A stretch of 58,747 nucleotides of DNA from Terriglobia bacterium (GTDB taxonomy: Bacteria > Acidobacteriota > Terriglobia > Bryobacterales > Bryobacteraceae). The translations under genes were made by a program, and so were the position numbers. Of this stretch, positions 28,452 through 37,053 are shown piece after piece; the first letter of the stretch is position 1; each line of letters begins with the position of its first letter. The notes beneath the pieces were generated by a model. The model was not told the DNA's origin. It saw only the letters and a program-made list of their open reading frames with translations, and ran no database searches. The stretch is taken from positions 1 through 58,747 of the forward strand of contig RGPS01000012.1 in NCBI GenBank assembly GCA_010084195.1, written 5' to 3'.

Positions 28452-28979
28452 TCAGCGTTTTACGGCAGTGAGCTGTATGGCAAGCCAGGGATAAAATGCC
28501 TGCAGCTCCGAGGCCCGGATCATGAATACCTGCCCGGTGACCTGACCAGGCTCAGAGATACCCATAGCCAGCAGGAGTCTGTCGCCCGAAAGCTTCCTCA
28601 CGCGGACACTGTACTCCGGCTTTTCACTCGCAGGGTAGAAATATGCGGCAGTTTCGCCCACCGGAAACCACTCGTCCACCGTACGTTCCGTGGCATAGTT
28701 GCGCGCAATGCTAATCAGTTCGCCCGTTGACTTGCGAAAGACCAACTGGTGCGAGAAACCCTCTTCCTCCACCTCCCCCAGCTGATACTGCCAGGATTCA
28801 AAATCGGCACCGAACGGGGCCACCATTTTGGGCAGCCCCAATTGCTTCGCCACTTCGGCACGGGACTCAGTGAGGTGGAACCAGTGGAGTTGCCCCTCCT
28901 GTACCGCTGGATCAGTTTGGCAAAACAGGGGTGCTGCGCAAAGCAGCACCCCTGCAAACATACCGAAGGCAAACTTCAT
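28452..28979 (-). CDS. Secreted hypothetical protein, coupled to alkaline phosphatase
   Basis: This is an exported protein of 175 residues with signal peptide MKFAFGMFAGVLLCAAPLFC. I recognise no domain. The mature part is mixed alpha/beta with conserved-looking segments ESWQYQLGEVEEEGF and GQVFMIRASELQAFYPWL. Its ATG overlaps the stop of the upstream phosphatase gene (TAATG), so it is probably made from the same transcript. A strong hairpin with a T run lies inside its signal-peptide codons and may limit its expression. Confidence 0.65.
   Translation of the reverse strand: MKFAFGMFAGVLLCAAPLFCQTDPAVQEGQLHWFHLTESRAEVAKQLGLPKMVAPFGADFESWQYQLGEVEEEGFSHQLVFRKSTGELISIARNYATERTVDEWFPVGETAAYFYPASEKPEYSVRVRKLSGDRLLLAMGISEPGQVTGQVFMIRASELQAFYPWLAIQLTAVKR
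28927..28953 (-). terminator. Terminator-like hairpin inside the start of the downstream gene
   Basis: The minus strand carries a perfect 11-bp inverted repeat, AGGGGTGCTGC then GCAGCACCCCT, with a 5-base loop, followed at once by GTTTTG. It starts 26 bases after the alkaline phosphatase stop and lies in codons ~9-18 of the next gene. The form fits a weak intrinsic terminator or an mRNA-stabilising stem. Confidence 0.45.
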
Positions 28980-31015
28980 TACTTGCCAACCGACGTCGGG
29001 AAGCGACCGGCACTGTTCACCAGCGTGTCCACCATCTTGTCGATGTCAGTCGTATCAGTAGAGACAGCCGTCGCCATCTTGAAGAAGATGTCGGTCTGGT
29101 CCATATAGCCGGTGAACAACAGAGCACCAGGGCCTTCGGCGGTGACCGGGACACTGGAGCCTGTGTGGTCGCCGGTACGATAGCCAACCGCGAGGCGACG
29201 GGTGCCGACACCGGAGTTCAGCGGGTAGCCACTCTTCGCGTCCATCTTGTAGGCGGGCGAACCGAAGTAGGTGGAGTAGGTGCTGGCGGCCGGGTCTGCC
29301 ACGACACTGGTGGGCTTGAACACGCCAGGCGTGCCGGCAACACCGGTATTGTTGGAAGCGTCGGTGCTGGCATTGATGAACGGCAGCGCGGCGCGGGCGT
29401 TGGCAAAGGAGTCGCCATAGACGGTGAAGCCCTGGTCGCCTACAGGAGTTGTCAGCGAAATTTTCTGCGTCTTCGTCCTGTCGAAGTAATCAGCATCGGG
29501 CGTATTGCTGACGCCAATGATGCTCATCGACTGATCATGATCGCCGGTGACGACGATCAGGGTGTCCTTCGTGGGTCGCTTCGCGGCCCATGCACGGGCA
29601 ACACCGATCGCTTTGTCGAGTTCAATGGTGTCCCAAACCTGACCAGCGGCCTGATTCGGGTGGGACTGCTTGTCGATGGACGCGGCTTCCACCATGAGGA
29701 TAAACGGCTGCGGCGACATAAACAGCGAATAGAAACCAGTGAGCGTCTCGATGGCCTTAGAGGTCATCAGATCCAGCATCGGCTGGTCGGTGTAACCGCC
29801 AAAGTTCGGCAGCGGTTCCGAAGCCGGCCGCTGAAAGCCCAGCTTGTCATAGGCAACGTCCATGTTGACATCCGCGGTGGCGATACCGTTGCTGGCGGGA
29901 GCCGGGTGAGCCGAACCCTTGAACAAACCGATCAACCCGCGACCATCGGAAATAGCCCTCAATTGGGTGGCATTGGTGACGTAACGATAGCCGAGGTTCT
30001 GGAATTCGCCGATCAGGTTGCGGCCATCCGGACGCCCGGAAGCGACAAACGGATCCGCGCCACCGCCCAGGATGACGTCGAAGGCCGGGCGACCATTCAG
30101 CATCGGGTTCTCACGATACTGACGGGCAATTTCGAGGCGGGTTTGACGGAAACCGGTGTAGGCACCTTCAACCGCAGGCGTCGCGTCGGTGACCGCAGCC
30201 GTGGTGACGATGCCGGTGCGATAGCCAAAACGGCGCTTCATGTACTGCCAGAGATTTTCCACGCGGGGGTTATCCAGGATCGTCGGCTGGGTGGCCGCAT
30301 TCTGCAGCCCCGTGAAGCGCCACGCGCAGTCGGTGCCGTCGCCGAAGACATTGACCGCATTCAGAAAGCTCTTGTTGCCGGTGGCCCACGCCGTGCCGGT
30401 GTTAGCCGAGTCGGGAACGATGGAGTCCGTACCGTAGGTCATCGACATGCCGCTGACCGGCATCTTGTCCATTTCGAGGAGATCGTCGAAGAAGCCGTCA
30501 CGGAACGAACTCTTGCCCTTGTCATCCACGATGGAGCGGGAAACCAGGCGGGCGGCGTCGCGATACGCGGTGCCCAAAGCATCGCCAATGAAGAGGATGA
30601 TGTTGCGGTTGGGGGTAATGGCGAAGGGCCGAACCAGGATACTTCGGGAGTCGGTTACGGTCGCGCCATCGGCCTGCATGGTGACCTTCAGGTCGACTGT
30701 GCCGGCAGCGAATGACTGCAGGTTAGCGCGAACCACAACAGCGGGTGCGGTATTGCAGTCGAGGGTCGCCGCAGCGGGCGCACTGAACTTGGAAGTGATG
30801 TCAACGCTACCCGCGGTCACGCTCAGATTGGTGACGTTGCGCGCGTTGCGGACCTCCAGAACCAGATCGACCAATTGGCCTTCCAGGAGCCGGGTACGCT
30901 CAGGCAGCAGGATGCGGACGTTCGGTGAGGTCTGCGCGAACAGCGACGCGGTAAAGGCGACAGACGCGAGGACGGTGCCCTGAGTGAATCGTGAAAGAAT
31001 GCTTCGTGAAAACAA
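28979..31015 (-). CDS. Alkaline phosphatase (PhoA superfamily) with N-terminal Ig-like domain
   Basis: This is a secreted phosphomonoesterase of about 678 residues. I set the start at TTG 31015 because AGGAGA lies at 31026-31021 and the sequence then reads a signal peptide (FTQGTVLASVAFTASLFAQ); an upstream ATG at 31105 lacks both. A ~100-residue beta-rich domain precedes the catalytic domain. Metal and active-site motifs are ILFIGDALG, the nucleophile Ser in DSANTGTAWATG, the EAASIDKQSH metal site, VTGDHDQS and the late GDHTGSSVPV His. PhoA itself is ~450 residues, so the N-terminal extension and inserts are notable. TATGAT at 31055-31050 is a possible -10 site. Confidence 0.9.
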   Translation of the reverse strand: MFSRSILSRFTQGTVLASVAFTASLFAQTSPNVRILLPERTRLLEGQLVDLVLEVRNARNVTNLSVTAGSVDITSKFSAPAAATLDCNTAPAVVVRANLQSFAAGTVDLKVTMQADGATVTDSRSILVRPFAITPNRNIILFIGDALGTAYRDAARLVSRSIVDDKGKSSFRDGFFDDLLEMDKMPVSGMSMTYGTDSIVPDSANTGTAWATGNKSFLNAVNVFGDGTDCAWRFTGLQNAATQPTILDNPRVENLWQYMKRRFGYRTGIVTTAAVTDATPAVEGAYTGFRQTRLEIARQYRENPMLNGRPAFDVILGGGADPFVASGRPDGRNLIGEFQNLGYRYVTNATQLRAISDGRGLIGLFKGSAHPAPASNGIATADVNMDVAYDKLGFQRPASEPLPNFGGYTDQPMLDLMTSKAIETLTGFYSLFMSPQPFILMVEAASIDKQSHPNQAAGQVWDTIELDKAIGVARAWAAKRPTKDTLIVVTGDHDQSMSIIGVSNTPDADYFDRTKTQKISLTTPVGDQGFTVYGDSFANARAALPFINASTDASNNTGVAGTPGVFKPTSVVADPAASTYSTYFGSPAYKMDAKSGYPLNSGVGTRRLAVGYRTGDHTGSSVPVTAEGPGALLFTGYMDQTDIFFKMATAVSTDTTDIDKMVDTLVNSAGRFPTSVGK

Positions 31016-31105
31016 GTAGATCTCCTGTGAGTAGAGGGGTACTCTTCGCATCATACGGACGAAAAATGGCAGTTTGATCAACGAACGGCAACATTCTGGT
31101 AACAC

Positions 31106-31122
31106 GCCGATATATAATCGGC
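31106..31122 (+). promoter_or_regulatory. Promoter -10 box inside a palindrome upstream of the esterase
   Basis: A perfect -10 hexamer TATAAT lies at 31113-31118, only eight bases before the ATG at 31127. It sits inside the palindrome GCCGAT-ATATA-ATCGGC (31106-31122), a layout expected for a repressor site. No Shine-Dalgarno sequence is possible, so the transcript would be nearly leaderless. No good -35 element is visible. Confidence 0.5.
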
Positions 31123-31126
31123 ACGA

Positions 31127-32371
31127 ATGAAGATCCAGAAGCTGATAGTGGTTGCGGGCCTGCTGGCCCTGTTCTGTTTGAGTGGTTTTGCGCAGCCAGC
31201 GCCCGCTGCGCCCGGACGGGCCGGAGGACGAGGTGGCGCGCCGGCACCGAAATCTCCCGAGGTTTCGGCAGATGGCAAAGTGACATTCCGGTTACGAGCG
31301 CCGAACGCAAAAGAGGTCGCCGTTACCGGCCTCCCCGGTGGGCGCCTGGTGATGCAGAAAGATGACCAGGGAGTGTGGAGTGGCACCTCAGAAACCCTCA
31401 AGCCGGACATGTACGGCTATACCTTTTCAATTGACGGCGCAACCGTGAATGACCCCGCGAATGCCGCGTTTAAGACTTCAGCCACTTCGGCGGGACAGAA
31501 CCTTGTCCGTGTCCCGGGCGACGTGAGCTGGGAACCGAAACCTGGTCTGGCCCGCGGTGCGGTGGCGCATCATTTCTACCACTCCGCGCTGATTGGCGAC
31601 GATCGTGATTTTTACGTCTACACACCGCCCAATTATGACCCGAACCGCAAGGAAGCCTATCCCGTCATGTTCCTGTTGCATGGCTTGGGTGATGATGCCT
31701 ATGGCTGGATCTCCGCAGGCGCGGCGAACGTGATTCTCGATAACCTCATTGGCCAGGGGAAGGCGCAGCCGATGATCATGGTGAACACGCTGGGCTATGG
31801 AATTCCGACGGCGAAGATGTTCGCCGGCGGTCGTGGTGGCGGCGGTGCCATGGGTGGGAATGAGATGATCCCCAACTTTGCCAAAGCTCTCCTCGAGGAA
31901 GTTCTGCCTCAGGTAGAAAAGCAGTACCGCGTCACGAAGGATCGGAATCAGCGTGCCGTTGTCGGGCTTTCCATGGGTGGTGCCGAGGCTTTGTTTACCG
32001 GCCTGAATCACCTGGATAAGTTCGCGTATGTAGCGTCGTTCAGCGGCGCGTTTGTCATGTGGCCTCGTCCGGCAGCCACCGCGCCTGCTGCCGGAGGCGG
32101 ACGTGGTGGGGCCATGGCACTCGACACTAAGGTCTTCGACATGAACTTCCCCAAGCTGGATGCAAAGGCGAATTCGCAGCTGAAGCTCTTATGGATTGGC
32201 TGTGGCACGGAAGACGGTCTGATGGGCGTGAACCGCCAGTTCCGGGGATGGCTCAAGGAAAAGGGCGTGAAGGCGACCGAAGTGGAAACTCCCGCGATGG
32301 CGCATGTCTGGCCGTTGTGGCGCGACAATCTCACGGAAATCGCCCCCCTGCTGTTCCAGAAGGGCAAGTAA
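31127..32371 (+). CDS. Secreted esterase (esterase D/enterochelin-esterase type) with N-terminal E-set domain
   Basis: This is an exported alpha/beta hydrolase of 414 residues. The signal peptide is MKIQKLIVVAGLLALFCLSGFA, followed by a Pro/Gly linker and a CBM48-like E-set domain (TFRLRAPNAKEVAVTGL, GVWSGTSETLKPDMYGYTF). The catalytic domain has the oxyanion region VMFLLHGLGDD, nucleophile Ser in GLSMGGAEAL, and His in AHVWPLWRDNL. Two Gly-rich inserts (GGRGGGGAMGG and AAGGGRGGAM) are unusual low-complexity loops. Homologues of this layout include feruloyl and acetylxylan esterases, but the substrate is not known. The next hydrolase gene starts four bases after its stop. Confidence 0.87.
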   Translation: MKIQKLIVVAGLLALFCLSGFAQPAPAAPGRAGGRGGAPAPKSPEVSADGKVTFRLRAPNAKEVAVTGLPGGRLVMQKDDQGVWSGTSETLKPDMYGYTFSIDGATVNDPANAAFKTSATSAGQNLVRVPGDVSWEPKPGLARGAVAHHFYHSALIGDDRDFYVYTPPNYDPNRKEAYPVMFLLHGLGDDAYGWISAGAANVILDNLIGQGKAQPMIMVNTLGYGIPTAKMFAGGRGGGGAMGGNEMIPNFAKALLEEVLPQVEKQYRVTKDRNQRAVVGLSMGGAEALFTGLNHLDKFAYVASFSGAFVMWPRPAATAPAAGGGRGGAMALDTKVFDMNFPKLDAKANSQLKLLWIGCGTEDGLMGVNRQFRGWLKEKGVKATEVETPAMAHVWPLWRDNLTEIAPLLFQKGK

Positions 32372-32375
32372 CCGC

Positions 32376-33242
32376 ATGAAACACCTCCTGCTGTTTCTGG
32401 TGGTGCCGGCATTGTGCGCACAACAGGTGATTCCGCTTTGGCAGGGTCCCGCGCCCGGCTCAGAAAACTGGATGCAGCAGGAGGTTCAGTACAAGAACGC
32501 CCGAGGCGAGGCGATGGTCCGCAACGTGGTGAATCCGACTCTCACCTCGTACCTGCCGGAGAAGAGCAAGTCGACCGGCACCGCAGTGATCATCGCCCCG
32601 GGAGGCGGCTTTCGCTTCCTCTCGTGGGACAGCGAGGGTGTCTTTGTTGCAAAGTGGCTTGCAGCGCGCGGCGTGGCAGCGTTTGTGCTGAAGTATCGCG
32701 TTGTGGAATCCCCTGCGCCGGAAGCCGAGTACCAGACCTTCCTCGCCTCTTTCATGGCCTCACTCGGGAAGACGCCGGCAAATCAGCTTAGCCCGGAGAT
32801 TCAGAACCTGGCGGCGGAAGACTGTCGTCAGGCCGTGAAACTGCTCCGCCAACGTGCTGGCGAGTTCGGCCTCCAACCGAATCGGATCGTGCTGATGGGC
32901 TTTTCAGCGGGAGCCATCGCCACAGTGAAGGCCATCATGAACCCGGACGCCACTACCCGACCGGACTATGTCGCACCCATCTACGGCGGGGCCACCAACG
33001 GCAACGCAATCCCGAAGCCCGCACCCCCGGCATTTATTCTGGTGGCCAACGATGACCGGTTGATGTCGGTCGCCAGCGCCAAACTTTATGCCGACTGGAA
33101 GGCTGCCGACATTCCCGTGGAATTTCATGTATATGCAAAAGGCGGCCACGGCTTCGGCCTGACGCCGCACGGTTTGGCGGTGGATCACTGGATCGATTTA
33201 TTCGGAGCCTGGCTGGGCGACCAGGGGTTGATGAAACGCTAG
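32376..33242 (+). CDS. Secreted alpha/beta hydrolase (acetylxylan-esterase-like)
   Basis: This is an exported hydrolase of 288 residues. ATG at 32376 is chosen because it starts the signal peptide MKHLLLFLVVPALCAQ. The oxyanion motif IIAPGGGFRFLSWDSEG, nucleophile Ser in GFSAGAIA, Asp in VANDDRLMS and His in KGGHGFGL are all present. This arrangement matches the BD-FAE/Axe-like group that deacetylates plant polysaccharides. It follows another esterase in the same transcription unit, which suggests joint action on a polymer. Confidence 0.87.
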   Translation: MKHLLLFLVVPALCAQQVIPLWQGPAPGSENWMQQEVQYKNARGEAMVRNVVNPTLTSYLPEKSKSTGTAVIIAPGGGFRFLSWDSEGVFVAKWLAARGVAAFVLKYRVVESPAPEAEYQTFLASFMASLGKTPANQLSPEIQNLAAEDCRQAVKLLRQRAGEFGLQPNRIVLMGFSAGAIATVKAIMNPDATTRPDYVAPIYGGATNGNAIPKPAPPAFILVANDDRLMSVASAKLYADWKAADIPVEFHVYAKGGHGFGLTPHGLAVDHWIDLFGAWLGDQGLMKR

Positions 33243-33252
33243 CCGCATCACC

Positions 33253-33263
33253 GCATCAGATGC
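33253..33263. promoter_or_regulatory. Palindrome upstream of the toxin-antitoxin pair
   Basis: GCATCAGATGC is a perfect palindrome around a central A. It directly precedes TAAGAT at 33264-33269, a possible -10 box seven bases before the antitoxin ATG. The 8-mer CCGCATCA also occurs twice in tandem from 33243. Antitoxins of this type repress their own operon by binding such sites. Confidence 0.35.
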
Positions 33264-33275
33264 TAAGATGAAGAC

Positions 33276-33536
33276 ATGAGGACGACCATAGATCTTCCTG
33301 AAGAGTTACTGCGAACAGCGAAGGCTCTTGCAGAGAACAGACACCAGACCCTGTCGCGAGTGATTACCGATCTGGCATGGAAGGGCCTGGAGCCGACACC
33401 CGTAACCTATGCCCTGAAGAACGGCTTCCCGATTCTCCCACCTTCCGCCGATGCTCGACCGTACACTCTGGAGCACGTTAAAGAGATGGCTGCGGAATTC
33501 GAGGACGGACAAATGGCGGCTGAGCTAAACCGTTGA
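33276..33536 (+). CDS. Ribbon-helix-helix antitoxin (VapB-like)
   Basis: This is an 86-residue antitoxin. The first ~40 residues (MRTTIDLPEELLRTAKALAE, HQTLSRVITDLAWKGL) have the beta-strand and two helices of a MetJ/Arc-type DNA-binding fold. The acidic C-terminal part (EHVKEMAAEFEDGQMAAEL) would wrap the toxin. It overlaps the toxin gene by four bases, the usual antitoxin-first order. Confidence 0.85.
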   Translation: MRTTIDLPEELLRTAKALAENRHQTLSRVITDLAWKGLEPTPVTYALKNGFPILPPSADARPYTLEHVKEMAAEFEDGQMAAELNR

Positions 33537-33976
33537 CCCGACTGTTCGATGTAAACGCCCTGATCGCGATCGTCGAACAGAGCCACCCATTTCACCGCCC
33601 GATGCATGCGTGGCTGCAAAAGCATGTGGGCGTGACGTGGGCGACGTGTCCGATCACGGAAAATGGCTTCGTTCGGGTGCTGTCTCAGTCGTCGTTCCAG
33701 GGCCAGAGACGCAGCCCGGCGGATTCTATCGAACTGCTACGTCGCGTCCGGCAGACACCAGGATGGCCGCACATTTTTTGGCCGGACGATTACTCAATCA
33801 GCGAGCCTTCTTCCATCAATGCCGCTCTTGTGCCTGGACACAATCAGATTACCGATGTCTACCTGGTAGCCCTTGCGTTACGCAAAGGGGGAAGACTGCT
33901 TACTTTCGACCGCCGAACCGCCTGGCAGTGCGTACCGGGAGCTACTGCGTCAATCATTGAAATCCCGCCCGCCTGA
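33533..33976 (+). CDS. PIN-domain ribonuclease toxin (VapC-like)
   Basis: This is a 147-residue Mg-dependent RNase toxin. The acidic residues of the PIN active site are visible: Asp in LFDVNALIA, Glu in CPITENGFVRV, Asp in ITDVYLVALA and Asp in LLTFDRR. The TENGFVRVLS segment marks the TA-system VapC subgroup. The start is TTG at 33533 inside the antitoxin stop. VapC toxins cut tRNA or rRNA; the target here is unknown. Confidence 0.9.
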   Translation: MTRLFDVNALIAIVEQSHPFHRPMHAWLQKHVGVTWATCPITENGFVRVLSQSSFQGQRRSPADSIELLRRVRQTPGWPHIFWPDDYSISEPSSINAALVPGHNQITDVYLVALALRKGGRLLTFDRRTAWQCVPGATASIIEIPPA

Positions 33977-33984
33977 CGGGGCTG

Positions 33985-34311
33985 CTAAGCCAAATGAAAC
34001 ACTTCTTCTAAACGCAGCATGCCTTCGTCAGGTCGCCGACCTTCCAGGTGTTCGAAAAACTCGCCCATACTGGCCTGCCACCGAGCGTTGACCTCGCGCT
34101 CCGCCATACTTCGCAGAGCGGCTTCAAAGTCGGGCGTTTCCAGATAGCCAACCAGCAGCCCGTCGTCTCTCAGGAACAGCGAGTAGTTGTGCCAACCTGT
34201 CTCGGTGAGGGCCTCCTGCATGTCGGCCCAGACACTTTTGTGGCGGAGACGGTATTCTGGCAGACGGTCGGCCTTGACCTTCAGCAGAAAACAAACGCGC
34301 TGGTCAGGCAT
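33985..34311 (-). CDS. rhaM: L-rhamnose mutarotase
   Basis: This small enzyme (108 residues from the ATG at 34311) interconverts alpha- and beta-L-rhamnose. The family pattern is clear: RVCFLLKVKADRLPEYRLRH with the active His, GWHNYSLFL, and VNARWQASMGEFFE near the end. An upstream in-frame ATG at 34356 lies inside the isomerase gene, so 34311 is preferred; it overlaps that gene's stop by eight bases. It acts together with the isomerase in L-rhamnose catabolism. The toxin gene ends nine bases away on the other strand. Confidence 0.92.
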   Translation of the reverse strand: MPDQRVCFLLKVKADRLPEYRLRHKSVWADMQEALTETGWHNYSLFLRDDGLLVGYLETPDFEAALRSMAEREVNARWQASMGEFFEHLEGRRPDEGMLRLEEVFHLA

Positions 34312-35491
34312 ACGATGAAACTGCCTGAGCGCGTCCGGCTCTTTCCGCGATGACACGCGAGAGATAACCGCTCTCCCGGAATGCCTTCAACGGATTTGCA
34401 GCCAGGCCTCTCATACGCCGCCATTCTTCCACAACCGGCCGAACATCCGTCTGAAACGCATCCTGCATGCACTCTTCAGCGTCAATCAGATTGCACGCGG
34501 CCTGCTCGCGGGTCAGCCGGGCGTGATCCACAATAGCGGCTTTCGCAAAGATGTTCTGGGCCATCATCACGGTTTGCAGCATCTCCTCCGCCTTGGGCTT
34601 CAGGTTGTGGCTTTGGTCTACCATGATGGCGACATCGGCGGGACGACCCTGCTCCCATTCGAAGAAGCAGATTTCATGGAAGATGCGGAAGACCTGGTAG
34701 GGATCGATGGAGCCCAGCGTCAGGTCATCGTCGGCAAAGCGGCGGTCATTCAGATGGAAGCCGCCAAGCATGTTTTCGTCAAGAAGCCACGCTACGATTT
34801 GCTCAATATTCTGCGTCTGGTAGTGATGTCCGGTATCGACCAGAACCTTTGCCTGATTCCCGGCAGCCTTCGCCAGCACCAGCGCCATGCCCCAATCGGC
34901 AATGTCGGTGTGATAGACCGCGGGTTCAAAAGGCTTGTATTCAATCAGGAGGCGCTGGTCAGGCGAGAGGGCCTCATGCGCTGTGCGCAGCCCGGCCTCA
35001 AACCAGCGCTTATGCTGCCGCATGTGGGCGGTACCAGGGTAGTTGGAGCCGTCAGTAAACCACGGTGTAATGTCCCGGCTACCCGCAGCTTTGGCAATCG
35101 CGATGGAATCGAGAATATGATCCAGCGCCTTCTTGCGGATGTCGGCAGAGGGGTTGGCCAGCGAGCCGTATTTATACTCCTGATCCTGAAAGACGTTGGG
35201 GCTAACCGAGCCGATGCGAACGCCCAGCTTCTCTGCAGCCTGCGCCGCAGGAGCAGCGCTCTCCACACCATTGGGGAAGTCCCACAAAACGTGGACAGCG
35301 ACTGACGGGCAGCATCCGGTAAACCGATTGACTTCGGCGGCATCCGCCAGCTTCTCTTCAATGGTGGTAGCGGCGGAGGCGTCGATGAACTTGCCAAAAC
35401 GTGTCCCCGTGTTGGCAAAAGCCCACGAGGGCAGTTCGATCCGGAGTTCATCGAGCTTCTTGAAAATCGCTTCTTCCTGTTTTGGTGTCAT
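34304..35491 (-). CDS. rhaI: L-rhamnose isomerase (Pseudomonas stutzeri type)
   Basis: This metal-dependent TIM-barrel isomerase of 395 residues converts L-rhamnose to L-rhamnulose and often accepts other sugars. Metal-site segments are visible: LLIEYKPFEPA with Glu, VDTGHHYQ with Asp and His, GGFHLNDRRFADDD and MVDQSHNLKPK. The DITPWFTDGSNYPG segment is typical of this group. The mutarotase gene overlaps its end. No kinase, aldolase or transporter for rhamnose is in this window. The 128 bases upstream hold nothing clear. Confidence 0.92.
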   Translation of the reverse strand: MTPKQEEAIFKKLDELRIELPSWAFANTGTRFGKFIDASAATTIEEKLADAAEVNRFTGCCPSVAVHVLWDFPNGVESAAPAAQAAEKLGVRIGSVSPNVFQDQEYKYGSLANPSADIRKKALDHILDSIAIAKAAGSRDITPWFTDGSNYPGTAHMRQHKRWFEAGLRTAHEALSPDQRLLIEYKPFEPAVYHTDIADWGMALVLAKAAGNQAKVLVDTGHHYQTQNIEQIVAWLLDENMLGGFHLNDRRFADDDLTLGSIDPYQVFRIFHEICFFEWEQGRPADVAIMVDQSHNLKPKAEEMLQTVMMAQNIFAKAAIVDHARLTREQAACNLIDAEECMQDAFQTDVRPVVEEWRRMRGLAANPLKAFRESGYLSRVIAERAGRAQAVSSYA

Positions 35492-35619
35492 TTTTACTTT
35501 CTGGCCAACCGTGCGCCACCGAACGCAGCTACGCGCTCCCGGACCGAACTACCATTTTGCCTCATACCTCAGCCCGCAGGCAGGGCCCAAGCTATGCTCT
35601 CCGACCAGCGAGGCACACC

Positions 35620-37017
35620 TCAGCGCAGGTCCTGAACCGTAATCTTCATCGGCGGCTTAGGGAACGGCAGAACATCGGGCGTCACCCGTACTGCCGTCGT
35701 GAACTTAAACGGATACTTCATCCCGCTCGGGAAGGTCAGTTCCACGAAAAACGCGCTGAAACCCCTGGTCGGCTTCTCGACCTTTGCCGTGTAGACATTG
35801 CCTTCCGCCGTCAGAACAGTGCTCTTGTACGCCTGGCCAATCGACGCCAGCCGGAAGTCCCGCTTATCTGGATTGGTCGCCACCCAGACCTTCACTTCGG
35901 TCGGCTTGTCGCTCGTCTTCACCTTGATGGAACCGTCCTTTTCAAACGTCCACGAGAACTTCGGACGCGGCCGATTCTCAAGCACCGCCGTATAGAACGC
36001 CGCGAGACTCTCCACGGCATCTGAACCCCGCAGGGAGTGGTCCGTATTGGGCACATAGCGGAGATACTTTTCACCGGGTAGCTCGGGGAAGTAAAACTGC
36101 GAGGAATCGGGCAGGAAATACTGGTCTCCCCCTGCGTTGACGATGAACTTCGGCATCGTAAATCGACCCTTGTAACTGTAGGGATCCTCGATCTTCAGCA
36201 GCGCCTTATACTCGGGCAGATCCCCGGCTTCCACCAGGCGGGACTCCTTGTAGTCATTCAGCGCTTCGGAGAATTCGCCATAGACCTGGAAGTGATGATC
36301 GAGCGAGGGTCGCAGGTTCAGAACGTCAATCACCAGAGGCGATATGCCGATGACACGCTTGTCGACGGCAGCCGTGGTCCAGGTGGTCCACCCACGCTTC
36401 GAAGCTCCGCCCACGTAGAAATGGTCGATCTTGACATTGCCCCCGGCAGGTGTCGCCAGGAAGGCCGTCACCGTATCCATCGCGCGCACAGAGGCTTTGG
36501 TCATGGGCAGCCGGAGAGGCCACATATCGTCGCCAGTCTGCATGAACTTCACCCAGGTATGGGTAATGATGCCGTCCTCATTGCGGGTCTTATCCTCGCC
36601 GGCAAAGGTGACAGGCTCATTGGGAATACCGTTCAGCGCGACCGTAACCGAATGACTGGAGAGCGCAATTTCCAGCGCTACGGCGTCAGGCTTCTCGGGT
36701 ACCTTCGCCGTAACCGACCCACCTGAAATGAACAGGAAAGCGGTGGAGGATTTCACCTGGTCGGGCTTAATGATCGTGAGCCAGTGCTTCCAGAGGCTGT
36801 GCGAAATCTCAGCCTCCGTGCGGTACCGCTGCGAGGTGAGATCGATGACGTAAGCCGTATAGCCAGGTCCGGGGATGGTCTTAACCAGTTCGTATTTGTA
36901 CGCCGGATCCGGTTTCGCCACATAACGATCCAGGGCAGTTTGCTGAGCAGCCGCAAGGGTAACGAAGGCAGCCGCCAGAAGGGTAGTAAGAAGGGCGCGA
37001 CGAAGCATCAACGCCAT
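35620..37017 (-). CDS. PhoPQ-activated pathogenicity-related (PqaA-type) secreted hydrolase
   Basis: This is an exported protein of 465 residues with signal peptide MALMLRRALLTTLLAAAFVT followed by Leu-Ala-rich residues. It matches the PhoPQ-related family: opening TALDRYVAKPDPAYKYEL, SLWKHWLTIIKPD, the serine-containing VGGASKRGWTTW and YFPELPGEKYLRYVPNTDHS with a conserved His. The fold is an alpha/beta hydrolase. Family function is poorly known. It may start at ATG 37008 instead. It is read in the same direction as the FMN dehydrogenase pair upstream. Confidence 0.85.
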   Translation of the reverse strand: MALMLRRALLTTLLAAAFVTLAAAQQTALDRYVAKPDPAYKYELVKTIPGPGYTAYVIDLTSQRYRTEAEISHSLWKHWLTIIKPDQVKSSTAFLFISGGSVTAKVPEKPDAVALEIALSSHSVTVALNGIPNEPVTFAGEDKTRNEDGIITHTWVKFMQTGDDMWPLRLPMTKASVRAMDTVTAFLATPAGGNVKIDHFYVGGASKRGWTTWTTAAVDKRVIGISPLVIDVLNLRPSLDHHFQVYGEFSEALNDYKESRLVEAGDLPEYKALLKIEDPYSYKGRFTMPKFIVNAGGDQYFLPDSSQFYFPELPGEKYLRYVPNTDHSLRGSDAVESLAAFYTAVLENRPRPKFSWTFEKDGSIKVKTSDKPTEVKVWVATNPDKRDFRLASIGQAYKSTVLTAEGNVYTAKVEKPTRGFSAFFVELTFPSGMKYPFKFTTAVRVTPDVLPFPKPPMKITVQDLR

Positions 37018-37053
37018 AGTAGCGCGATTGCACTTCCCTGAATTGCTGTCCCG

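Noticed and set aside
28931-30715. A 594-codon plus-strand frame opposite the alkaline phosphatase.
   Set aside because: The minus strand has all phosphatase motifs; the plus-strand product is Arg/Gly/Val-rich without domains.
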